Origin: Allobosea caraganae
Lineage (GTDB): Bacteria > Pseudomonadota > Alphaproteobacteria > Rhizobiales > Beijerinckiaceae
Assembly (NCBI RefSeq): GCF_003351345.1
Contig: NZ_QQTO01000022.1
Coordinates: forward strand, 186,001 to 250,000
Direction: 5' to 3'
Length of the DNA: 64,000 nucleotides
Below the pieces are notes generated by a model. It ran no database searches. It was not told where the DNA came from and saw only the letters and a program-made list of their open reading frames with translations. Each line of letters opens with the position of its first letter. Within the stretch, counting starts at the first letter, position 1. Of this stretch, positions 1 to 8,477 are shown one piece after another. The translations under genes were made by a program, and so were the position numbers.

Positions 1-7
1 GCGATCG

Positions 8-209
8 CCCTGCCTGTAAGGAGAGGGTTGGGTGAGGTGTCGGCCCTTTGACGCTGCTGCCGTGACCCCGTCATTGCGAGCGCAGCGAGGCAACCTAAGG
101 GGTCTCGCGCAATCCCCATGGGTTGCGTCGCTGCGCTCGCAATGACGGCGTTCAGCCTCACTGGTCCAACGGCCTACACCTCACCCTGCCCTCTCCTTAC
201 AGGAGAGGG
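8..209. repeat. Composite dispersed repeat: A-type hairpin pair enclosing a B-type element
   Basis: A degenerate left A hairpin (about 8-27) is followed by a GGTTGGGTGAGGTGT tail. A perfect right hairpin lies at 189-209. Between them at 69-147 is a B-type inverted repeat whose arms read CGTCATTGCGAGCGCAGCG and its complement. The same two families recur together at 36630-36847. The right arm also encodes the C-terminus and stop codon of the TetR gene. No protein-coding content of its own was seen. Confidence 0.85.
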
Positions 210-896
210 TTCCCCGCGCTCGACCTCTTGCTGCCGCAACTCCGCCGCCACTGCGGCGATGCCGCCGAAGGCGAAGCGCTGGAAATGCGCGACGATCTCC
301 TCGATTCCCGCCGGCCCCGAGGCCAGCCCGGGAAAGACCTGACTGAGGATCTGCCGGTCGCCGACCAGCATGACGACGAAGGGCGCGACCACGCTGAGCG
401 CGCAGCGGGCGACGGCGTCGTGATCATGCGGCAGGCCCAGAATGTCGCCGATGAGGCCGGTGACGATGCGCTTCTTCGGCAGGATCTCGCGCTCGCGTAG
501 CACGACGAAGGCCGGCGACGGCGCCAGTACCTCGCGGCTCAGCACCCGCAGCGGCCAGGAGGCCGGGCCGGTCACCGTCAGCACCACCATGCGGATGATG
601 ATGCGCAGCTTGTCGGCGGGTTCGCCCGGCGCCTCGGCCAGCGCGCGCAAGGTGTCGTAGGTCACCAGCCGGCGATGCGCCTCGACCAGCACCTCGGCAT
701 GCAGCCCGTCGATACCGCCATAATAGTAGTTCACCGCGGCGGAATTGGTGCCGGCCCGCTCGGCGATCTCCTTGCCGGTCGTGCGGTCAAAGCCCTTCTC
801 GGCGAAGACTTCACCGGCCGCCTCCAGAATCTGGGCCTTGGTCGCGGCGCCGTCCTCGCGGCGGCCGGAAACCTTTCGGGGTGATTTGCGTATCAT
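174..896 (-). CDS. TetR/AcrR family transcriptional regulator (CecR-like)
   Basis: A 240-aa TetR-type repressor. Residues about 17-65 form the helix-turn-helix domain, with the typical pattern AAGEVFAEKGFDRTT and then NYYYGG. The larger C-terminal part is the ligand-binding/dimerisation domain of the CecR (DUF1956) type. It diverges from an HlyD/ABC exporter operon across a 91-bp region with palindromes, so it most likely represses that operon and itself, as E. coli CecR does at ybhGFSR. The ligand cannot be told from sequence. The last 12 or so residues (EPSPVRRGQGEV) and the stop codon are translated from an A-type dispersed repeat, so the native C-terminus was probably replaced or extended by repeat insertion. 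Confidence 0.9.
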   Translation of the reverse strand: MIRKSPRKVSGRREDGAATKAQILEAAGEVFAEKGFDRTTGKEIAERAGTNSAAVNYYYGGIDGLHAEVLVEAHRRLVTYDTLRALAEAPGEPADKLRIIIRMVVLTVTGPASWPLRVLSREVLAPSPAFVVLREREILPKKRIVTGLIGDILGLPHDHDAVARCALSVVAPFVVMLVGDRQILSQVFPGLASGPAGIEEIVAHFQRFAFGGIAAVAAELRQQEVERGEPSPVRRGQGEV

Positions 897-987
897 GCCT
901 TGAGCATAGCGCCTCGCAGCGACAAATCAAAGATAGAGTTTAAATTTAAATTTGACTTCCGATGCGAGGCGCTTATCCTGACCAACC
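897..987. promoter_or_regulatory. Divergent promoter/operator region of the TetR regulator and exporter operon
   Basis: The region holds a perfect 11-bp inverted repeat, AGCGCCTCGCA at 908-918 and its complement at 963-973. Inside it lies an AT-only palindromic tract (TTTAAATTTAAATTT, 939-953) that stands out in GC-rich DNA. Such nested dyads are what one expects of a TetR operator overlapping back-to-back promoters. No clear Shine-Dalgarno precedes the HlyD start at 988. The operator assignment is inferred from symmetry and position. Confidence 0.6.
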
Positions 988-2019
988 ATGAGCAAGCCAA
1001 TCCGCATCCTCCTTCTCCTGATCCTCCTCGGCGCCGCCGGCGGCGGAGCGTGGTGGTACCTGCATCGCCCGAAGACGAGCGACGAGCTCACGCTCTACGG
1101 CAATGTCGACCTGCGCCAGGCCTCGCTCGCCTTCAACGGCAACGAGCGCATCGCCGCGGTGCTGGTCGAGGAAGGCGACATCGTCCGCGCCGGGCAGGTG
1201 CTGGCGCGGCTCGACACGTCCCGGCTGAAGCCGCAGGTCGCGCAGGCGGAGGCCTCGCTGGCCTCGCAGAAGGCGGCGCTGCTGAAGCTGCGCAACGGCA
1301 GCCGGCCGGAGGAGATCGAGCAGGCGCGCTCCAACCTGAATTCGGCCCGGGCCGATTCCGTCAACGCCTCGGCGCAGTATGACCGGCGGCGCGCGCTCTC
1401 GGCCAATGCCGTCAGCCAGCAAGACCTCGACGCCGCCAAGGCGGCGGCCGAGGTCGCCACGGCCAAGGTCGCAGTGGCCAAGAGCTCGCTCGACCTGGCG
1501 CTGGTCGGGCCGCGAATCGAGGATATCAAGCAGGCGGAGGCGCAAGTCCTAGCCAGCGAGGCGCAGCTTGCGTTGATCAGGCAGCAACTGGCCGATGCCG
1601 AGCTGATGGCGCCGTTCGACGCGATCGTGCGCTCGCGCCTGATGGAACCAGGCGAGATGGCCTCGCCGATGCGGCCGGTCTTCTCGCTGGCCGAGCGCAG
1701 CACGAAATGGGTGCGCAGCTACGTGCCCGAGCCGAAGCTCGGCCATATCCGCTCGGGCGAGCGCACCAAGGTGATCTCCGACAGCTTCCCCGACAAGCCG
1801 CTCGACGGCTGGATCGGCTTCATCTCCCCAGTCGCCGAGTTCACGCCGAAGACCGTGCAGACCGAGGATTTGCGCACCAGCCTGGTCTACGAGGTGCGCG
1901 TCTTCGTCGAGGACCCTAACGACGTGCTGCGGCTGGGCATGCCGGCGACGGTGCGGCTGCTGCCGGATGCCGAGCCGAAGGCGCTGCCGCCGGGCCAAAC
2001 CGGAAAGCCGCAGCCATGA
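988..2019 (+). CDS. HlyD family periplasmic adaptor subunit of an ABC exporter (YbhG-like)
   Basis: A 343-aa membrane-fusion protein. It has an N-terminal signal anchor (residues about 5-24), a biotinyl-lipoyl-like hairpin flanking a long alpha-helical coiled coil rich in Ala/Gln/Glu (about 75-200), and beta-barrel domains towards the C-terminus. It should bridge the inner-membrane ABC-2 transporter to an outer-membrane channel, which is not encoded here. The stop codon overlaps the next start (ATGA at 2016), so the adaptor and ATPase are translationally coupled. Gene order and sizes match E. coli ybhG-ybhF-ybhS-ybhR. The substrate is unknown; the E. coli system is linked to antibiotic (cefoperazone, chloramphenicol) and cation sensitivity. 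Confidence 0.9.
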   Translation: MSKPIRILLLLILLGAAGGGAWWYLHRPKTSDELTLYGNVDLRQASLAFNGNERIAAVLVEEGDIVRAGQVLARLDTSRLKPQVAQAEASLASQKAALLKLRNGSRPEEIEQARSNLNSARADSVNASAQYDRRRALSANAVSQQDLDAAKAAAEVATAKVAVAKSSLDLALVGPRIEDIKQAEAQVLASEAQLALIRQQLADAELMAPFDAIVRSRLMEPGEMASPMRPVFSLAERSTKWVRSYVPEPKLGHIRSGERTKVISDSFPDKPLDGWIGFISPVAEFTPKTVQTEDLRTSLVYEVRVFVEDPNDVLRLGMPATVRLLPDAEPKALPPGQTGKPQP

Positions 2020-3788
2020 GCGCGGATGTGCAGGCTGTCCCCGTCTCGGCGCAGAACCTGCACAAGAGCTTCAAGCGGGGCACAGGCGAGATCGTCAAGG
2101 CGCTCGACGATGTCTCGTTCGCAGCGAAGGCCGGGACTCTGACCGCGCTCGTCGGCCCCGATGGCGCCGGCAAGACCACGCTGCTGCGCCTGATCGCCGG
2201 GCTGATGGTGCCGGATCAGGGCGAGCTCGAGGTCGTCGGCGTCAAGGTCGCGAGCGATCCGCAGGCAGTGCAGGACCGCATCGGCTACATGCCGCAGAAA
2301 TTCGGGCTCTACGAGGATCTGAGCGTCCAGGAGAACCTCGACCTCTATGCCGACCTGCACGGCGTCACGTCGGAGCAGCGCCAGGAGGTCTATCCGCGCC
2401 TGTTCGAGATGACGCAGCTCGGGCGCTTCCGCGAGCGGCTCGCGGGCAAGCTGTCGGGCGGCATGAAGCAGAAGCTCGGCCTCGCCTGCACGCTGGTGCG
2501 CGCGCCGGAGCTGCTGCTGCTCGACGAGCCGACGGTCGGCGTCGACCCGCTTTCGCGCCGCGAGCTCTGGGAGATCGTGCTCAAGCTGGTGCGCGAGGAC
2601 GGGCTCACCGTCGTGGTCAGCACCTCCTATCTCGACGAGGCCGAGCTTTGCGACCATGCCGTGGTGATGCATGCCGGCAAGGTGCTGTCGCAGGGCACGC
2701 CGGATGAGATCACGGCCGAGGCCAGGGACCGCGTCTTCATCGTCGCGACGCCCGACGGCATGCCGGCGCGCTCGTTGCAGGCCAGGCTGTTCCAGCAGAA
2801 GGGCGTGATCGACGCCGTGCCCGAAGCCGGGCAGGTGCGGGTCGTGCTGGAGGCTCCAGACGGGACGGAAGCGCTCGCCATCGACGGCCACGAGACCGCG
2901 CCTAGGCCGGCCAAGCCGCGCTTCGAGGACGGGTTCATGGTGCTCTTCGCCACTGTGGCCGAACGAGCCGAGCGCAGCGGCATGGAGCTCGACCGGCCGG
3001 TCTCGGGCAATAGCGCCGACGTCGTCGTCGAGGTCGACGACCTCGTCCGCAGCTTCGGCGATTTCACCGCCGTCGACCATATCAGCTTCAAGGTGCGGCG
3101 CGGCGAGATCTACGGGCTGCTCGGGCCCAACGGCGCCGGCAAGAGCACGACCTTCCGCATGCTCTGCGGCCTGCTGCCGGCCTCGCACGGGCGGCTGCAA
3201 GTCGCCGGTGCGGACCTGCGGACATCGCGGGCCGAGGCGCGGCAGAAGCTCGGCTACGTCGCGCAAAAGTTCTCGCTCTACGGCCAGCTCAGCGTCGACG
3301 AGAACCTCGACTTCTTCGCCAGCGCCTATGGCCTGCGCGGACGGAGGAAGGCCGAGCGCATCGCCTGGGCCAAGCGGCAATTCGAGCTCGACCAGTTCGC
3401 CAGCCTGCCGAGCATCCAGCTTCCCGGCGGCTTCAAGCAGCGCCTCGCCATGGGGGCAGCGCTGTTGCACGAGCCCGATATCCTCTTCCTCGACGAGGCG
3501 ACCAGCGGTGCCGACCCGATGGCGCGGCGCGAGTTCTGGGGCCGCATCACCGCGCTCTCCGAGCAGGGCGTCACCGTGATCGTGACGACCCACTTCATGG
3601 AAGAGGCGGAGTATTGCGACCGGATCATCATCCTCGATGCCGGGCAGAATCTCGCGGAGGGCACGCCGGCCGAGATCCGCGCCCATGCCAGGCCCGAGGG
3701 CGGCGAGGAGGCGACGATGGAGGACGCCTTCATCGCCATCGTCGAGCAGGCGCGCAGCGCGCGCGCCCAGCCAAAGGCCGCGGCATGA
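2016..3788 (+). CDS. ABC transporter ATP-binding protein with two fused nucleotide-binding domains (YbhF-like)
   Basis: 590 aa with two complete ABC ATPase domains in one chain. NBD1 (about 7-235) has Walker A GPDGAGKTT near residue 47, signature LSGGMKQK and Walker B LLLLDEPTVG. NBD2 (about 340-570) has Walker A GPNGAGKST near residue 370, a variant signature LPGGFKQR and Walker B ILFLDEATSG. The domains would pair to power the two following permeases. The linker (about 240-335) resembles no known domain. Start and stop codons overlap both neighbours by four bases, so the operon is tightly coupled. Confidence 0.95.
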   Translation: MSADVQAVPVSAQNLHKSFKRGTGEIVKALDDVSFAAKAGTLTALVGPDGAGKTTLLRLIAGLMVPDQGELEVVGVKVASDPQAVQDRIGYMPQKFGLYEDLSVQENLDLYADLHGVTSEQRQEVYPRLFEMTQLGRFRERLAGKLSGGMKQKLGLACTLVRAPELLLLDEPTVGVDPLSRRELWEIVLKLVREDGLTVVVSTSYLDEAELCDHAVVMHAGKVLSQGTPDEITAEARDRVFIVATPDGMPARSLQARLFQQKGVIDAVPEAGQVRVVLEAPDGTEALAIDGHETAPRPAKPRFEDGFMVLFATVAERAERSGMELDRPVSGNSADVVVEVDDLVRSFGDFTAVDHISFKVRRGEIYGLLGPNGAGKSTTFRMLCGLLPASHGRLQVAGADLRTSRAEARQKLGYVAQKFSLYGQLSVDENLDFFASAYGLRGRRKAERIAWAKRQFELDQFASLPSIQLPGGFKQRLAMGAALLHEPDILFLDEATSGADPMARREFWGRITALSEQGVTVIVTTHFMEEAEYCDRIIILDAGQNLAEGTPAEIRAHARPEGGEEATMEDAFIAIVEQARSARAQPKAAA

Positions 3789-4927
3789 GCAGTGTTACCA
3801 CACATGGCGGCGGCGGCCGCTGGCGGCGCATCTCGGCGCTGATCCGCAAGGAGACCTGGCAGATCTTCCGCGACCCGAGCAGCATCATCGTCGGCATCAT
3901 CATGCCGATGGTCCTGCTCGTGCTGTTCGGCTACGGCCTGTCCTTCGACGTCAAGAACGTGCCTGTTGCCATCGTGATGGAGGAAAGCTCCGCCGAGGCG
4001 CGCGGTGCAGCCTCCAGCTTCGAACTCTCCGACTATTTCAGCGCGCGCGAGGTCAAGACCATGGCCGAGGCCGAGCGCCTGTTGCTCGACAAGAGCGTCA
4101 ACGCCATCGTGCGCATCCCCGCTGATTTCGCCCGCCGGATGGAGCAGGGCACGGCCGAAATCCAGATCCTCGTCCACGGCACCGATGCGAATACCGCCCG
4201 CATCTCGCTCGGCTATGCGCAGGGCGCGATCGCGGTCTGGATGGCGCGGGAGGCGGCGCTCGGGCGCGTCGTCACCGGCCCGCCGATCGATGTCGAGAAC
4301 CGGATGTGGTTCAACGACGCCAATAACAGCAGCTACTTTCTGGTGCCCGGCCTAGTCGTGCTGGTGATGACCCTGATCGGCGCGCTCCTGACCTCGCTCG
4401 TCGTCGCCCGCGAATGGGAGCGCGGCACTTTTGAGGCGCTGTTCGTGACGCCGGTGCGCTCGACCGAGATCCTGCTCGGCAAGACCGTGCCCTATTTCGT
4501 GCTGGGGATGATGGGCCTGGCGCTCTCGATCGCCGGCGCCAAGCTCCTGTTCGACGTGCCGATCCGCGGCTCGCTGGTGCTGCTCGTCATCGCCTCGACG
4601 CTCTACCTTATCGTCGCGCTCGGCATCGGCCTGCTGATCTCCTCGGTGACCAAGAGCCAGTTCGTCGCCAGCCAGATCACCATCATCGTCACCTTCCTGC
4701 CGGCGATGATGCTGTCGGGCTTCATGTTCGACATCCGCAGCATGCCGGTGGCGATCCAGGCGATCACCCATATCTTCCCGGCCCGCTATTTCGTCAGCGT
4801 GCTGCAGACGCTGTTCCTGGCCGGCGACATCTGGGCGGTGGTCCTGCCCAACGCCGCCGTGCTCGCCGGCATGGCCGCGCTGCTGATGGGGCTCGCCATC
4901 CGCGCCACGCGCAAGACGATCGGGTGA
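3785..4927 (+). CDS. ABC-2 type transporter permease (YbhS-like)
   Basis: A 380-aa inner-membrane permease. It has one N-terminal transmembrane helix, a large extracytoplasmic domain (about 50-180) and five hydrophobic helices in the C-terminal half, which is the usual ABC-2 layout. The start at 3785 overlaps the ATPase stop (ATGA). A longer open frame from 3614 only reads through the ATPase gene in another frame and is rejected. It pairs with the next gene as a heterodimeric channel. Length is close to E. coli YbhS (about 377 aa). Confidence 0.92.
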   Translation: MSSVTTHGGGGRWRRISALIRKETWQIFRDPSSIIVGIIMPMVLLVLFGYGLSFDVKNVPVAIVMEESSAEARGAASSFELSDYFSAREVKTMAEAERLLLDKSVNAIVRIPADFARRMEQGTAEIQILVHGTDANTARISLGYAQGAIAVWMAREAALGRVVTGPPIDVENRMWFNDANNSSYFLVPGLVVLVMTLIGALLTSLVVAREWERGTFEALFVTPVRSTEILLGKTVPYFVLGMMGLALSIAGAKLLFDVPIRGSLVLLVIASTLYLIVALGIGLLISSVTKSQFVASQITIIVTFLPAMMLSGFMFDIRSMPVAIQAITHIFPARYFVSVLQTLFLAGDIWAVVLPNAAVLAGMAALLMGLAIRATRKTIG

Positions 4928-4930
4928 GCC

Positions 4931-6049
4931 ATGCTCGATAGCCTCCTGCGCATCCTCGCCCTCATCCGCAAGGAGCTGCTCGCGATCCTGAAGGACCCGC
5001 GCAGCCGCATCAGCCTGATCGGCCCGCCGGTGATCCAGTGCCTGGTCTTCGGCTATGCCGCGACCTACGACCTCAACAACGTCTCCTACGCGCTGCTCGA
5101 CCATGACCGCAGCTCCGCCTCGCGCGCGTTGATCTCGCGGCTCGACGGCTCCGGCGTGTTCACCCGCGTCGGGACGCTTGAGGTCGAGCGGCAGATCGCC
5201 GAGTTCATCGACGACCAGCGGGCGCTGCTCGTCATCACCATCCCGCAGGATTTCGAGCGCGGCTTGCAGGCCAGCGCCACGCCTGCCGTGCAGGTCATCG
5301 CAGACGGCCGCAACTCGAACACGGCCGGAACGGCGCAGGGCTATGTCAGCCAGATCGTCACGAGCTTCGGCGCGGAATGGCAGGCCGCGCATGGGCTGCC
5401 CGGCCCTCCCGTGCAGATCACCACGCGGGCCTGGTACAACCCCAGCCTGGAGACGCGCTGGTACATGATCCCGGCGCTGGTCGGCACCATCACCATGATG
5501 ATGACGATGATGCTGACCGCGATGTCGGTGGCGCGCGAGCGCGAGGAAGGCACGTTCGACCAGCTCCTGGTGACGCCGTTCCGGCCCTCGGAGATCATGG
5601 TCGGCAAGGCGGTCCCGGCGATGATGGTCGGGCTGATCCAGGCGACGATGATCCTGCTGGTGGCGCAGCTCTGGTTCCGCATCCCCTTCGCCGGCAGCTA
5701 CCTGATCCTGTATTGCGGACTGGTGCTGTTCCTGGCGGCCTCGGTGGGGATCGGGCTGTTCATCTCCTCGATCGCCGGCACCATGCAGCAGGCGATGATC
5801 GGCAGCTTCGTGCTGCTGATGCCGTTCATGCTGCTTTCGGGACTGACCTCGCCGATCGGCAACATGCCGCAGGTGTTGCAATACTTCACCTTCATCAACC
5901 CGCTGCGCTACGCGATCTCGATCACGCATCAGGTCTATCTGGAGGGGGCCGGGTTCGGGCAGCTGCTGCCGGAGATGCTGGCGCTGGTGGCGATTGCCGC
6001 GGTGACCTTGCCGATCGCGGCGTGGATGTTCCGGAACCGGCTGGGGTGA
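4931..6049 (+). CDS. ABC-2 type transporter permease (YbhR-like)
   Basis: A 372-aa partner permease starting 3 bp after the first one stops. It has the same topology: an N-terminal helix within RISLIGPPVIQCLVFGYA, an extracytoplasmic domain, then C-terminal helices including the conserved AREREEGTFDQLLVTPF stretch typical of ABC-2 exporters. It is the last gene of the exporter operon and is followed by an A-type repeat hairpin pair that could end transcription. Confidence 0.92.
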   Translation: MLDSLLRILALIRKELLAILKDPRSRISLIGPPVIQCLVFGYAATYDLNNVSYALLDHDRSSASRALISRLDGSGVFTRVGTLEVERQIAEFIDDQRALLVITIPQDFERGLQASATPAVQVIADGRNSNTAGTAQGYVSQIVTSFGAEWQAAHGLPGPPVQITTRAWYNPSLETRWYMIPALVGTITMMMTMMLTAMSVAREREEGTFDQLLVTPFRPSEIMVGKAVPAMMVGLIQATMILLVAQLWFRIPFAGSYLILYCGLVLFLAASVGIGLFISSIAGTMQQAMIGSFVLLMPFMLLSGLTSPIGNMPQVLQYFTFINPLRYAISITHQVYLEGAGFGQLLPEMLALVAIAAVTLPIAAWMFRNRLG

Positions 6050-6080
6050 GAGCAGAGCGCATTCCGAGAACCCGCGGGAG

Positions 6081-6213
6081 CCCTCTCCTGTAAGGAGAGG
6101 GTTGGGTGAGGTGTAGGCCGTTTGACGCTGTAGCTGTGAGCTGACCGCTGCTTGCTGAGTTTTACTGGTGTTCTGGCCTACACCTCACCCTGCCCTCTCC
6201 TTACAGGAGAGGG
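6081..6213. repeat. A-type paired hairpin repeat in a convergent junction (putative bidirectional terminator)
   Basis: Two perfect 9-bp-stem hairpins, CCCTCTCCT-GTA-AGGAGAGGG at 6081-6101 and its inverse at 6193-6213. Each is flanked by the conserved tail GGTTGGGTGAGGTGTAGGCC or its complement. It fills the whole gap between the convergent permease and M23 peptidase genes. The repeat nature is seen directly; the terminator role is inferred. Confidence 0.8.
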
Positions 6214-6226
6214 TCCCCCGCGCCCT

Positions 6227-7543
6227 TCAACGCAGCGGCGCGCCGGGATTGAAGCCCTGCGACAGCCGCGCACCCACCTGGATGAACTTCAGCGGGTTCA
6301 GCGCCTCGTCGTCATGGCGCGTCTCGTAGTGGAGATGCGGGCCGGTCGAGCGGCCGGTCGAGCCGATGCGGCCGATGATGGTGCCAGCGGCGACGATCTG
6401 GCCCGGCTTGACGTCGAAGGCGCTGAGATGGCCATAGCGCGTGGTCAGGCCGTTGCCGTGGTCGAGCTCGATCAGGTTGCCGTAGCCGCCGGCGACCTCG
6501 GCGCGCAGCACCTTCCCGGCGCCAGGCGCGTGGACGGGCGTGCCAGTCTCGGCGCGGAAATCCATGCCGGCATGCATTGCGCTGGCGCCGGTGAACGGGT
6601 CGGTGCGCGTGCCGAAATTGCTGGTCGTGCTGTCGTCCCCGTCGAGCGGGCGGCGCAAGGGAACGATGGTCGCAAGATCGCGCCAGCGGCCATAGGCGAG
6701 CCTCGTCTCGTCCAACTGCTTCAGCCCGTATTCGAAGCTGCCGGGCCGCATCGCGACCGAAAGCGGCACGAGCGGCCCGCCCATGGCGGATTGCGCCGGC
6801 GGCAGCTTGACCTTCGCGACGTCGAGGCCGAGCTCGGACAGCGCCGCGCGGATCTCCTGGACGCGCCCGACAAGGTGGCGGCCCAGCGTCGAAAGCTGGC
6901 GGCCCTGCTCCAGATCGACCCGGCCGAGCGATTGCTCGAGCACCGCCAGCCGCTCCTGCAAGGGCAATTTCTCGCCGGCCCGGTTGAGGGCTGCGATCTG
7001 GCGCCGCTGCGGCGAGGAGCGGGTCGGGTCGAGCCGGTCGAGCAGCGCTTCCCCGCCGGCGAAATCGATGCCGTTGGCCGGCGCCTGCGCGCCGCCACCG
7101 GGCAGGATCGGGGCGATCGCCTGCCCGGTCAGGCCGCCGAGCAGGGTCTGCCGGGTCTCGAGCTCGACCTGCTTGGCGATCAGGTCGGCGAGGCGGTCAT
7201 CGGCGCCCTCCCCGACCGAGCCCTGACCCTGGCCGCCGGCCTGCTGGGTGGCGATGGCGCTGACCAGCCGGCGCGTCATGACGCGCAGCTTCTCCTCGTA
7301 GCTCTTCTGCAGGAAGGCCTGCTCCTCGCGCTGGGCTGCGAGCGCCGCCCGCTCCTGATAAAGCCACCAGGTCGCGAGACCCGCCCAGGGCAGGGCGACG
7401 AGGCAGAGCAGGACCAGCACGAACCGCAGGAGCCGCCCCACCTTGCTGCGCGGGCGCGGGGCGCGCTGGCGCCGGCCGGTCTCGGGCTCATGCGGCCCAC
7501 CGGCAGGCTCTTCCGGACGTTTCTTCAGCCGAGCGGGTTGCAT
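6227..7543 (-). CDS. Membrane-anchored M23 family metallopeptidase
   Basis: 438 aa. A basic, charged N-terminus precedes one transmembrane helix (about 40-62), then a predicted coiled coil (about 65-140), a low-complexity spacer, and a C-terminal M23/LytM domain (about 300-425). Zinc-ligand motifs HAGMDF and HLHYE are both present, so the enzyme should be an active peptidoglycan endopeptidase. It is the last gene of the minus-strand T6SS operon, 15 bp after a peptidoglycan-binding metalloprotease-like gene. A cell-wall remodeling role during T6SS assembly is plausible; a general division/elongation hydrolase is the alternative. Confidence 0.88.
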   Translation of the reverse strand: MQPARLKKRPEEPAGGPHEPETGRRQRAPRPRSKVGRLLRFVLVLLCLVALPWAGLATWWLYQERAALAAQREEQAFLQKSYEEKLRVMTRRLVSAIATQQAGGQGQGSVGEGADDRLADLIAKQVELETRQTLLGGLTGQAIAPILPGGGAQAPANGIDFAGGEALLDRLDPTRSSPQRRQIAALNRAGEKLPLQERLAVLEQSLGRVDLEQGRQLSTLGRHLVGRVQEIRAALSELGLDVAKVKLPPAQSAMGGPLVPLSVAMRPGSFEYGLKQLDETRLAYGRWRDLATIVPLRRPLDGDDSTTSNFGTRTDPFTGASAMHAGMDFRAETGTPVHAPGAGKVLRAEVAGGYGNLIELDHGNGLTTRYGHLSAFDVKPGQIVAAGTIIGRIGSTGRSTGPHLHYETRHDDEALNPLKFIQVGARLSQGFNPGAPLR

Positions 7544-7558
7544 GGCAGGCGCAATCGA

Positions 7559-8446
7559 TCACGAGGGCAGTTTATGCACCAGCTTGCTGGCGAAAACACG
7601 GTTGAGCTGCGAGACCGTCAGATAGGCCGGCGCGCCGGTGCAGACCGCGGCGTTGCACATCAGGTTGGCTGAATCGTCGGTGTGGACCGGCACGAAATGC
7701 GAGCCGAGCAGCGCATGGCAGACCTCGTGCGCCATGGTCGTCTTGTCGATGGCACTCGCGGCGATCATCACCGCCGGGCGGGTCGGGGCGTGGCCGGCGC
7801 AGCCTTGCAGCGTGCTGCCGTTCTTCTCGCGCAGCACCGTCGCGAAATAGACGGTGATGTCGTTGGGGCCGACATTCTGCCGGCTGCCGGAATTCTGCAG
7901 CAGCTTCTGCTCGTCGGAGACCTGGTCCCATTCGCAGTCGCCGTCGACGACGTTGAGCGTGAGCTGCTCGCCCGGCGCCAGCCCGATGCTCTCGCCCGAC
8001 TGCATGATGACGTCGATCATGTACTGCGCGAAGACGTCCTGCATCACCTTGAGCTGGGTGAACTCCGGCACGACGGGATTGTCGATCGAGCGCATGTGGA
8101 CGTTGATCTTGTGTGTCATCACCGACGGCGGCAGGGGCTGCATCGGCGGATCGTTCGTCGGCAGCAGCTCGTCGAGCTTCGTCATCGTCTCGCGGCCGAT
8201 GACGCCGTCCTTGGTCAGGCCGGTCCTGGCCTGGAACTGCCAGACCCGGCTTTCGGTCTCGCCGCCGAAGATGCCGTCCGGCGCGCCCTTCTTGGTGGTG
8301 ATCGCCATGGCGAGCCCGAGATCGATGAAGGCCTGCTGGACGATCGCGACATGCGGGCCGGTCGAGCCGCGGCGGATCGGCGCCAGATTGGTCGCGGCCT
8401 GCTGAAGGTGATTGTTCGAGGCAAAGCGCGGTGATTTCAAAGCCAT
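7559..8446 (-). CDS. Peptidoglycan-binding, metzincin-like zinc metalloprotease (candidate T6SS cargo)
   Basis: 295 aa. Residues about 22-95 form a PG_binding_1 domain (RRGSTGPHV, then DGIFGGETESRVWQFQ and GVIGRETMTKL). The C-terminal half has a zinc-protease motif HEVCHALLGSH at 240-250, with a third His in the metzincin position, followed by NLM like a Met-turn. No signal peptide or transmembrane segment is visible, so any export would need another route. Its place in the clpV operon beside a second HExxH protein suggests a secreted cell-wall- or protein-attacking effector, but this is inference. No obvious immunity partner is adjacent. Confidence 0.7.
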   Translation of the reverse strand: MALKSPRFASNNHLQQAATNLAPIRRGSTGPHVAIVQQAFIDLGLAMAITTKKGAPDGIFGGETESRVWQFQARTGLTKDGVIGRETMTKLDELLPTNDPPMQPLPPSVMTHKINVHMRSIDNPVVPEFTQLKVMQDVFAQYMIDVIMQSGESIGLAPGEQLTLNVVDGDCEWDQVSDEQKLLQNSGSRQNVGPNDITVYFATVLREKNGSTLQGCAGHAPTRPAVMIAASAIDKTTMAHEVCHALLGSHFVPVHTDDSANLMCNAAVCTGAPAYLTVSQLNRVFASKLVHKLPS

Positions 8447-8477
8447 GGCAAAAACTCCCTTGGCAAAGTCGGAGAGA

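Noticed and set aside
1887..3686. A 599-codon open frame antisense to the double ABC ATPase
   Set aside because: Composition is that of a GC-driven shadow; the plus-strand ATPase has all Walker and signature motifs.
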